From: Gammaproteobacteria bacterium
GTDB taxonomy: Bacteria; Pseudomonadota; Gammaproteobacteria; Pseudomonadales; Pseudomonadaceae
Direction: 5' to 3'
Assembly (NCBI GenBank): GCA_012735335.1
Contig: JAAYHO010000322.1
Coordinates: 1-5,968 of the forward strand
Length of the DNA stretch: 5,968 bases
Shown here piece after piece: positions 1 to 5,968 of the stretch (the first letter of the stretch is position 1; each line of letters starts with the position of its first letter). Both the position numbers and the translations under genes were made by a program. Under the pieces are notes generated by a model that searched no databases, was not told the origin of the DNA, and worked only from the letters and a program-made list of their open reading frames with translations.

Positions 1-1255
1 CATCCAGATTGCGCCGGGTAAAGTTGGCCGAGCCGCTGATCAGTTCGCTGCTGCCGTCGGCCCGGTCCAGTCGCAGCCACTTGCGGTGGCATTGTTCGCC
101 GCTGGTGTTGCACCAGCGCAGGGGTACACCGGCGCGGTGCAGGTCCCAGGCTACCTGGCGGTTGGGGATGCCGTTCTTTTCCCGGCCGAAGGCGTCGCGG
201 TTGGGGTCGAGCAGGACGCGCAGTGCCACGCCACGCTGCTGGGCATCGATCAGTGCCTCGATCAGTGGGCGATGGGACAGGTAGAACACCTCCACATCTA
301 TCTGGTCGCCGGGCTGGGCGCTGTTGATACTGTTCAGCAGGGCATCGCGAATTGCCCCTTCGGTGAGTACCCGCAGGCGTGGTCCCGTTACCGGGGTGGC
401 GGCGGGCGGTTGCGGCCAGTGGTCGGTAAACAATGAGGTCAGGCGGGTTACCGCCACTTCGCTGTGCAGCAGATCCAGCGCCGCCGCGCCATCGAAGCGC
501 AGCGCCTGATTGCTGTGACGGCTGCTGGCATCATGGGGGTTGCCGGAGGTGACCAGTGCGGTCCAGCTGTCCCCGGCGTCGGCGACCAGGGTCTTGCGGT
601 GATTGGCGCGGAAGTTGATCAGGTGCAGATAGCTGCGCAGGGTGACCTTGCCGGTGCCCACCGGGTTGGGCAGCCAACCGCCCTCGCTGCTGTTGCCCAG
701 ATACCGGCAGCAGATGCTCCAGAGCCCGGTCCACAGTGGGTTGGAGGCGGGCAGCTGCTCCAGCGGGGTCATCACCAGCTGCACCCCGGCCTGCTGCAGG
801 GCATCGAACTGGCTGTTTTCCAGGCCGCCATACAGAGTATTGAAGGGGTCGGTGATCAATACCACGTTCATGCCGGGGTGGGCCTGCCGGGCCTGGATCA
901 GCGCGGCGGTCAGTTCGGCGGACAGTGGCCGGTAGCTCTGCTGACCGGCGAACTGGTTGAACAGGAACATGTCGACCACCACCAGGCGTCGGGCCTGCTG
1001 GATGATCGCCAGAGCCTGATCGAATATCTGTTGCTGGCTGATGCGCTGGCCGTCGGCATCCTGCCAGGTCTGGTCCAGCAGCAGCTGCACATTCTCCGCC
1101 GGGCGCCAGGGCAGACTGGCGGACAGGCCCGGGGGCAGGGGACGTTGGGACTGGAACAGTGCCAGGCCGAGCCAGACCACGAGTAACAACAGTAACAGCC
1201 GAGGCAAGGCTCTGGCGCGCCGCCTGCGACGGTTTACCCGGCGGAGAATATCCAT
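1..1255 (-). CDS. Membrane-anchored phospholipase D family protein (two HKD motifs), C-terminus off window
   Basis: A PLD-superfamily phosphodiesterase or transphosphatidylase (cardiolipin-synthase-like fold). The frame was read by hand on the minus strand: 418 codons are open from the ATG at 1255 to the left edge. Residues 5-19 are very basic (RRVNRRRRRARALPR) and are followed by a Leu/Val-rich membrane segment at about 20-34, predicting N-in topology with the catalytic part in the periplasm. HKD motif 1 is HRKTLVAD (H219, K221, D226), followed by SGNPHD. Motif 2 is HRKWLRLD (H390, K392, D397), followed by GSANFTRRNL. Both fit HxKx4D, so both halves of the usual pseudo-dimeric active site are present. 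The start at 1255 has AAGG eight bases upstream; an in-frame ATG at 1273 would add MIKAVN but lacks a clear ribosome site. It is divergent from the ydbH operon. The substrate is unknown: phospholipid hydrolysis, cardiolipin synthesis or a nuclease are all possible, and periplasmic topology favours lipid. Family call firm, function open. Confidence 0.9.
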   Translation of the reverse strand, partial: MDILRRVNRRRRRARALPRLLLLLLVVWLGLALFQSQRPLPPGLSASLPWRPAENVQLLLDQTWQDADGQRISQQQIFDQALAIIQQARRLVVVDMFLFNQFAGQQSYRPLSAELTAALIQARQAHPGMNVVLITDPFNTLYGGLENSQFDALQQAGVQLVMTPLEQLPASNPLWTGLWSICCRYLGNSSEGGWLPNPVGTGKVTLRSYLHLINFRANHRKTLVADAGDSWTALVTSGNPHDASSRHSNQALRFDGAAALDLLHSEVAVTRLTSLFTDHWPQPPAATPVTGPRLRVLTEGAIRDALLNSINSAQPGDQIDVEVFYLSHRPLIEALIDAQQRGVALRVLLDPNRDAFGREKNGIPNRQVAWDLHRAGVPLRWCNTSGEQCHRKWLRLDRADGSSELISGSANFTRRNLD

Positions 1256-1333
1256 ATTGACTGCCTTGATCATGCGATTGATTGCGCATGCTAACCTTGA
1301 TTCCGGATGCTTGTCTTCAGGGGATGCTGTTCC
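1256..1333. promoter_or_regulatory. Divergent intergenic region between the PLD gene and ydbH operon
   Basis: These 78 bp must hold the 5' signals of both divergent units, unless promoters lie inside the genes. On the minus strand a weak sigma70-like pair is visible: AAGACA (1312-1317 on the plus strand as TGTCTT), an 18-bp spacer, then TAGCAT (1288-1293 as ATGCTA). It would start transcription near 1280 and leave a leader of about 25 nt before the PLD start at 1255. For the plus strand, TTGACT (1257-1262) resembles a -35 but has no good -10 at 16-18 bp. The ydbH ribosome site AGGGGA is at 1319-1324, nine bases before its ATG. The promoter calls are by eye and weak; that this is a divergent control region is strongly implied by gene layout. 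Confidence 0.45.
1271..1290. repeat. 6-bp inverted repeat (CATGCG / CGCATG), possible operator
   Basis: CATGCG at 1271-1276 and CGCATG at 1285-1290 form a perfect 6-bp dyad around an 8-bp AT-rich centre (ATTGATTG). The right arm overlaps the weak minus-strand -10 candidate, a layout that would suit a repressor site. No regulator family is recognised from the arms, and a dyad this short can occur by chance. Confidence 0.3.
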
Positions 1334-3628
1334 ATGCGCAAGGTCGTGGGCCTGATTGTCGCGGTACTGGTGTTGCTGCTGCTGGCGCTGCTTGCCGGGC
1401 AATGGCTGCAGCGCAGTCTGGCGGCAGCCGGGCTGGAGCAGGTGCACTGGCAGCAGTTGCGCTGGCGCGACGGAACTGTGCAGCTGGGGCAGTTGAGCGC
1501 GGTGCAGGTCAGCGAGCAGGGGCGGCTGGGATTGGCTGCCGAGGGTGTACGGCTGCGGCCGGTATGGCGGGGTGGCCCGCGTATCGAGCAACTGCTGATC
1601 GATGAACTGCAACTGGTCTGGCAGGCGGCGCAGCAGTTGCCCGCTGCGGCTGTCACCGAGCAGCCCTTTGCGCTGCCTGCACTGGATGACTTTGCCGATG
1701 TGCTGGGCTGGCTGCCGCAGCATCTGCATATCCGGCAGCTACGGGTGCAACTGCCCTGCGAGGAGGCCTACTGTGAGCTGCGGGGCAGCCTGCAACTCAA
1801 CAGCGAAACGCAGCCGCTGGTGCTGACCGCACAGCTTGATCTGCTGGCGCAGGAGCAGGCGATCAATGGCCGCCTGCAGCTGCATGAACAGGCCGACAGC
1901 TATCGGGTGCAGGCCGATGTGCAGATTCCCGAAGCGCTGCCTCTGGCCGGACTGGGTCAGCTCAGCGGGCAGCTGCAGCTGGATCTGGAGAACCGTGGCG
2001 AGCAATGGCTGCTGCATCGGGGGCAAGTGCAGGGGCGGCTTGAGCAGCCACAGCTGGAGGCGTTGAGCAGCCTGCCGCCGGGCTGGCGACCCGCGGCGCT
2101 GGCAGTACAGGTTACTCCGCAGCCACTGAGTCTGGCCAACTGGCAGGACAGCCTGCAACTGGCCCTGCAGGTGCAGATGCACGGGGCGATCGAAGGACAG
2201 CTGAGTGGTGACCTGGCGCTGGCCAGTCAGCCGCACTGGCAGGCCGAATTGAGCCAGGCGCGCTTGCAGCTGTCAGCGCCGAATCTGGCCATGGATGACA
2301 TTCATTTGCAGAGGCTGGAACTGGACTGGCCGTTGCAGGGGACCGCCAATGCCGGGCAGTTGAGCCTGACGCTGGGTGAGCAGGCACCTTTGAGCGTCCG
2401 GCGGCTGGCGCTGGCCGATGGCTCGCTGGCGCTCAGTGGGGTGAGCGCTCAGCTGGGCGGCAGCCGGTTGCTGCTGCCGCTGGATAATCCCGCTCAGCTG
2501 AGCCTGAGCAGTCCCCTGCAAGTGGGTGTGCAGCAACTGCAACAGGCGGCGCTCAGACCCCAGGGCTGGAATCTGCAGGGGGATTTGCAGCAGACCGCCT
2601 CCGGCCTGAGGTTCAATGGGCAACTGGCGGCACTCAGCGGCTTGAATGCGCAACTGCAGCTGGACTGGCCCAGTGGCCAGGACTGGCAGCTGAATATGAC
2701 CCCTGGGGACATCTTTCTGCGCGCGGCCAATCCCCTGGCCAGCACCTTCAGCGACTGGCCCACGCTGCTGAGCTTTTCCAGTGGTCGTGTGACCGGGCAG
2801 TTGCAGGCCAGCGGGCGGGACAGCCTGCAGCGCCTCAATGGGCAGTTGACGCTGACCGGCGGCGAGGGCATCTACGACCGGACCAGCTTCAGCGGGCTGA
2901 ACCTGCCGCTGAGCATCTCCCTGCAGGGTGAGCGCCTGCATCTGGGCACCCAGGCTTTGAGCCTGAGCAGTGTCGATCCCGGGCTGGTGCTGGGGCCGCT
3001 GCGCGCCAGCGGCAGCTACCGGGCATCCATGGACAATCTCACCGCCGGGGTGGTGGAGTTGGCCGATGCCAGTATCGGGGTACTGGAAGGACGGGTAGGC
3101 CTGGCGCCGGGGACGATTGACCTGGGCCAGTCCCGCCAGAGTCTGGTGGCGGTGGTGGAGGGCGTCGAACTGGCGCGGTTATTCGAGGTCTATCCGGCGG
3201 AGGGGCTGAGCGGACGTGGCACGCTGGATGGCCGCTTCCCGGTCAGTCTGGTGGAGGGCAAGCTGCTGATCGAGGACGGTCGTCTGCAGGCCCGTCAGCC
3301 GGGCGGCGTGCTGCGTTACCGGGCCCGGCAACTGCAGGAGATGGCCGCCAGCAACCCGAATATGCAGCAGCTGGCCGCAGCGCTGGATGACTTCCACTAC
3401 CGGGTGCTGGCCAGCGATGTAGCCTATGATGAGCAGGGTGTGCTGCTGCTCGGGTTACGTCTGGAGGGCAGCAACCCGGCGTTTCAGCAGGGGCGTCAGG
3501 TCAATCTGAATATCCAGCTGGAAGAGGATATTCCGGCGCTGTTGACCAGTCTGCAGCTCAGTGGGCAGGTGAATGAGATTATCAGGAAACGGATTGAGCA
3601 GAACTATCTGCAGCGAAGCAATCCCTGA
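1334..3628 (+). CDS. ydbH: YdbH family AsmA-like intermembrane phospholipid transport protein
   Basis: A 764-residue inner-membrane-anchored periplasmic protein of the YdbH (DctA-YdbH) family. In E. coli, YdbH acts redundantly with TamB and YhdP to carry glycerophospholipids to the outer membrane. The N-terminus MRKVVGLIVAVLVLLLLALL is a basic start plus a single membrane anchor (about residues 5-21). The rest is a long, Leu/Gln-rich series of alternating polar and hydrophobic stretches, as expected of a beta-rich groove. The C-terminal block from about residue 619 carries the family-like GLSGRGTLDGRFPV segment, and the protein ends in a helical-looking IIRKRIEQNYLQ. An earlier in-frame ATG at 1307 would add nine residues (MLVFRGCCS) but has no good ribosome site; AGGGGA nine bases before 1334 decides the start. 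It is somewhat shorter than E. coli YdbH (about 880). First gene of a three-gene operon with ynbE 12 bp downstream. Older annotations say 'dicarboxylate transport', which the bridge model supersedes. Confidence 0.92.
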   Translation: MRKVVGLIVAVLVLLLLALLAGQWLQRSLAAAGLEQVHWQQLRWRDGTVQLGQLSAVQVSEQGRLGLAAEGVRLRPVWRGGPRIEQLLIDELQLVWQAAQQLPAAAVTEQPFALPALDDFADVLGWLPQHLHIRQLRVQLPCEEAYCELRGSLQLNSETQPLVLTAQLDLLAQEQAINGRLQLHEQADSYRVQADVQIPEALPLAGLGQLSGQLQLDLENRGEQWLLHRGQVQGRLEQPQLEALSSLPPGWRPAALAVQVTPQPLSLANWQDSLQLALQVQMHGAIEGQLSGDLALASQPHWQAELSQARLQLSAPNLAMDDIHLQRLELDWPLQGTANAGQLSLTLGEQAPLSVRRLALADGSLALSGVSAQLGGSRLLLPLDNPAQLSLSSPLQVGVQQLQQAALRPQGWNLQGDLQQTASGLRFNGQLAALSGLNAQLQLDWPSGQDWQLNMTPGDIFLRAANPLASTFSDWPTLLSFSSGRVTGQLQASGRDSLQRLNGQLTLTGGEGIYDRTSFSGLNLPLSISLQGERLHLGTQALSLSSVDPGLVLGPLRASGSYRASMDNLTAGVVELADASIGVLEGRVGLAPGTIDLGQSRQSLVAVVEGVELARLFEVYPAEGLSGRGTLDGRFPVSLVEGKLLIEDGRLQARQPGGVLRYRARQLQEMAASNPNMQQLAAALDDFHYRVLASDVAYDEQGVLLLGLRLEGSNPAFQQGRQVNLNIQLEEDIPALLTSLQLSGQVNEIIRKRIEQNYLQRSNP

Positions 3629-3640
3629 CAGGAGAGAGCC

Positions 3641-3826
3641 ATGTGGCGTCTGACAATAGTGGCGGTGGCCGTTGCGCTGATGAGCGCCTGTACGCCGACG
3701 GTGCAGCTGGCCGCACCCAGCGAGCCGATCAATATCAACCTGAATGTGAAGATCCAGCATGAGATCTACATCAAGGTCGACAAGGAGCTGGACTCGCTGT
3801 TCAGCGAATCCAGTGGATTGTTCTAG
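3641..3826 (+). CDS. ynbE: YnbE family outer-membrane lipoprotein
   Basis: A 61-residue lipoprotein matching YnbE in length and pattern. The signal peptide MWRLTIVAVAVALMSAC ends in the lipobox MSAC, with lipidated Cys17 followed by Thr. There is no Asp at +2, so the Lol pathway should take it to the outer membrane. The mature part holds the conserved-looking PSEPININLNVKIQHEIYIK stretch and ends in GLF. In E. coli, YnbE pairs with YdbH, probably by beta-strand addition to the end of the YdbH groove, completing an envelope-spanning bridge. The alternating NINLNVKIQHEIYIKV pattern looks strand-forming and fits that role. A strong ribosome site AGGAGAG lies in the 12-bp gap after ydbH. Its TAG stop is built into the ribosome site of ydbL (TAGGAG), suggesting coupled translation. 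Small genes like this are often missed, but context and motif make the call secure. Confidence 0.93.
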   Translation: MWRLTIVAVAVALMSACTPTVQLAAPSEPININLNVKIQHEIYIKVDKELDSLFSESSGLF

Positions 3827-3838
3827 GAGAGAATTCCC

Positions 3839-4183
3839 ATGCGAATGAAGATGCGAACCCTTGGCCTGCTACTGGCTCTGCTGGCCAGCGCCCCGGTGCT
3901 GGCGCTGAGTCTCAACGAGGCCATGTCGGCCCTGCCCGCCGCCAAGTCCGCCGGACAGCTGGGCGAACAGCCGGACGGTTACCTCGGGGTGGTCAGTGCC
4001 GGGGGCAATGCCGCTGCCATTGCCAGGCAGATCAATGATGCCCGGCGTCAGGAATACCAGCGGCTGGCCACGGAAAACAATATCCAGCTGCGGGATGTGG
4101 AGTCCATGGCCGGCAAGAAGGCGCTGGAGCGCACGCCGTCAGGCCAGTACATCATGCTCAACGGCGTGTGGATGAAGAAGTAG
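3839..4183 (+). CDS. ydbL: YdbL family (DUF1318) periplasmic protein
   Basis: A 114-residue exported protein of the YdbL/DUF1318 family, third gene of the YdbH bridge operon. It has a Sec signal peptide with basic MRMKMR, a Leu-rich core and a likely cleavage VLA|LS after residue 22, leaving about 92 mature residues. The mature part begins SLNEAM, has a Gly-rich GYLGVV segment, a helical stretch around INDARRQEYQRLATENN, and ends NGVWMKK; the E. coli protein has a similar NG-K-W-KK-type tail as I recall it. In E. coli, YdbL modulates the YdbH-YnbE interaction from the periplasm. The start at 3839 uses AGGAG (3825-3829) overlapping the ynbE stop, spacing nine; in-frame ATGs at 3845 and 3851 are less well spaced. 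It ends three bases before the end of the oppositely oriented foldase gene, and no intrinsic terminator is visible after it. Confidence 0.92.
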   Translation: MRMKMRTLGLLLALLASAPVLALSLNEAMSALPAAKSAGQLGEQPDGYLGVVSAGGNAAAIARQINDARRQEYQRLATENNIQLRDVESMAGKKALERTPSGQYIMLNGVWMKK

Positions 4184-4186
4184 CGC

Positions 4187-5170
4187 TCAATTCATCAGCC
4201 GCAGGCGTTCGGTCTCGGTGAACTGCTCCTGCATCAGGGCAGTCACTGCGGCCTGACGCTCGCTGTCAGCCAGCCCCGGCTGACTCAGAATGCTCTCTCG
4301 CTCGTCGTTGAAACGCTCAACCCGCTGCCGCCATTCGGCGCGGCGCTGATCCAGCTCCTCCAGCCGTTCGGTGGCCTCCGGCCCGAGCATGTTCATGCGC
4401 AGCTGACGGACTTCCGCCTCGCTGGCACCGGCCTCGCGCAGGGCCAGGGTCTGGTCGCGCAGGTCGTTCTGGATCTGCGGCACCAGCAGTTGCTGCATTT
4501 CCTCCGGCAGGTTTTCCCGTAACGCCTCGATGGCCAGTGCTTTCTGTTCGGCATCCAGCGAGGCATCGTGCTGGATAGCCAGACGTTCCAGGGTGAAGTT
4601 GTTGTAGATTTCTTCCCCGGCAAAGAACGCCTCATGGGCTTCACGGCTGAACAGGCTGGCGCGCAGGCGTTGTACCGCCTGTTCCCGGGCGAGCAGGTCG
4701 TCCAGACTCTCGGTGACCGGGAAATGGCTCTCCAGATCCGCCAGTTGGTGCTGGTAATCCAGATAGGCATTCAGCAACGCCAGCGCCTGTCCCAGGGCTG
4801 GCTCGTCCAGTTGCCCGGTCAGATAATCGCGGATGCGCTGCTGGCTTGCAGCGGCGGATTCCTCGCCGATCAGGCTGAGGAAGTAGTCAAACAGATGGCG
4901 GATCTGTCCGCTGATGATCAGGTTGCCGCGCTCATCCACTTCCAGTCGGCCATCCACGCTGGTGCCGCGCGCACTGGCGGGCAGCTCTGCGTTGGACTGG
5001 CTGGCGGGGGCGGAGCGGGTCAGACTCAGAGGGGCTGGGCTGCTTACGGCCTGCTCGGTGCGGGCCAGCTCCGGGGCTGGCGGCGGGGGTGTCGGGGTAT
5101 CGTCGGAGAACAGGTACCAGCCCAGCAGCAGGGCGCTGGTTACCAGCGGGAGATAGATGACGGCTTTCAT
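4187..5170 (-). CDS. lifO: Lipase-specific foldase / lipase chaperone (Lif, LipB)
   Basis: A 327-residue steric chaperone anchored in the inner membrane that folds the neighbouring secreted lipase in the periplasm. Family members also bear the names lipB, lipH and lif. Residues about 4-21 form the membrane anchor (VIYLPLVTSALLLGWYLF). A Pro/Ala/Ser-rich linker (about 24-66) follows, then mini-domain 1 with the family signature RHLFDYFLSLIGE (R91, F94, D95, Y96). The C-terminal two thirds are charged and helix-rich, matching the extended helical arm and second mini-domain that wrap around the lipase; it ends TETERLRLMN. Length fits the family (about 340 in P. aeruginosa). The start at 5170 has AGGA five bases upstream. 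The signature usually reads RxxFDY(F/C)L(S/T)A, but here Leu100 replaces the final Ala. It lies 54 bp downstream of the lipase gene in the same direction, so it is probably cotranscribed, with a hairpin between them that may lower its dose. Confidence 0.95.
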   Translation of the reverse strand: MKAVIYLPLVTSALLLGWYLFSDDTPTPPPPAPELARTEQAVSSPAPLSLTRSAPASQSNAELPASARGTSVDGRLEVDERGNLIISGQIRHLFDYFLSLIGEESAAASQQRIRDYLTGQLDEPALGQALALLNAYLDYQHQLADLESHFPVTESLDDLLAREQAVQRLRASLFSREAHEAFFAGEEIYNNFTLERLAIQHDASLDAEQKALAIEALRENLPEEMQQLLVPQIQNDLRDQTLALREAGASEAEVRQLRMNMLGPEATERLEELDQRRAEWRQRVERFNDERESILSQPGLADSERQAAVTALMQEQFTETERLRLMN

Positions 5171-5175
5171 GAATG

Positions 5176-5179
5176 TCCT
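5176..5179 (-). promoter_or_regulatory. Ribosome binding site of the foldase gene
   Basis: AGGA on the minus strand (TCCT as written on the plus strand) lies five bases before the ATG at 5170. It is a modest match and supports that start. It sits 17 nt past the lipase-foldase hairpin, so the folded stem should not mask it. Confidence 0.6.
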
Positions 5180-5193
5180 GCCAACAGAGACTG

Positions 5194-5216
5194 AAACAGG
5201 CCCGTTGCCGGGCCTG
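5194..5216 (-). terminator. GC-rich hairpin between lipase and foldase genes, possible attenuator
   Basis: Read on the minus strand, CAGGCCCG (5216-5209), loop GCAA (5208-5205) and CGGGCCTG (5204-5197) form a perfect 8-bp stem closed by a GNRA-type tetraloop. The sequence TTTC follows at once (5196-5193). It begins nine bases after the lipase stop codon. The stem is strong but the U-run is only three long, so full termination is unlikely. A partial terminator, or a 3' stabiliser of lipase mRNA, would let lipase be made in excess over the membrane foldase. The structure is certain as sequence; the function is inferred. Confidence 0.6.
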
Positions 5217-5224
5217 CCGAAGGG

Positions 5225-5968
<744 letters not shown>

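Noticed and set aside
464..1186. 240-codon open frame on the plus strand
   Set aside because: It lies fully antisense to the PLD gene, whose frame shows a membrane anchor and both HKD motifs. The plus-strand translation has no recognisable domain and is Gln/Gly-biased, as expected of a shadow frame in GC-rich DNA.
531..1289. 252-codon open frame on the minus strand
   Set aside because: It is the same strand as the PLD gene but another frame. Its product is Pro/Arg/Ala-rich low-complexity sequence without motifs; the true frame starts at 1255.
1307..1333. Earlier ATG for ydbH (adds MLVFRGCCS)
   Set aside because: There is no good ribosome site before 1307, whereas AGGGGA stands nine bases before the ATG at 1334 and gives a normal basic-plus-hydrophobic anchor. 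The Cys pair in the extension was considered as a lipobox but has no preceding hydrophobic segment.
2273..2941. 222-codon open frame on the minus strand inside ydbH
   Set aside because: Antisense to a well-supported ydbH. It is Gln/Pro/Leu-rich with no domain and is explained by the composition of the sense gene.
4568..5194. 208-codon open frame on the plus strand inside the foldase gene
   Set aside because: Antisense to the foldase gene, which has the family signature, anchor and correct length. The plus-strand product has no motif.
5197..5216. The lipase-foldase hairpin as a terminator for plus-strand transcription
   Set aside because: On the plus strand the stem is followed by CCGAAGGG with no T-run, and no plus-strand gene ends near it.

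Overview
The window looks like chromosomal DNA of a Pseudomonas-type gammaproteobacterium. It is GC-rich by eye and densely coding. It carries a subfamily I.1 secreted lipase with its dedicated membrane foldase, and a ydbH-ynbE-ydbL operon. The Pseudomonadales assignment is inferred from the lipase family and base composition; the species cannot be named from this window alone.

Layout: (1) 1-1255, minus strand: a membrane-anchored protein with two phospholipase D (HKD) motifs, whose C-terminus runs off the left edge. (2) 1256-1333: a short divergent intergenic region with a 6-bp dyad. (3) 1334-4183, plus strand: a tight three-gene operon encoding a YdbH-family AsmA-like bridge protein, a 61-residue YnbE lipoprotein and a YdbL (DUF1318) periplasmic protein. 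(4) 4187-5170, minus strand: lipase-specific foldase (Lif/LipB), convergent with ydbL with only 3 bp between them. (5) 5171-5224: the lipase-foldase spacer, holding a perfect 8-bp GC-rich hairpin. (6) 5225-5968, minus strand: the C-terminal 247 residues of the secreted triacylglycerol lipase, whose 5' end runs off the right edge. No intergenic stretch exceeds 80 bp, and I saw no RNA genes, insertion sequences, CRISPR arrays or attachment sites.

How the genes work together: the lipase is exported to the periplasm and folded there by the inner-membrane-anchored foldase. By analogy with characterised I.1 lipases it is then secreted by the type II system to hydrolyse external triglycerides. The YdbH/YnbE/YdbL trio is, from E. 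coli work, one of the AsmA-like routes moving glycerophospholipids from the inner to the outer membrane: YdbH is the inner-membrane-anchored bridge, YnbE its outer-membrane lipoprotein partner and YdbL a periplasmic modulator. The divergent PLD-family protein is probably a periplasm-facing phosphodiesterase or transphosphatidylase, so all six genes touch lipids or the envelope. Joint function across the three transcription units is inference. I see no clearly new system. The points most worth following are the PLD/YdbH divergent pairing, the lipase-foldase hairpin and the non-consensus foldase signature.
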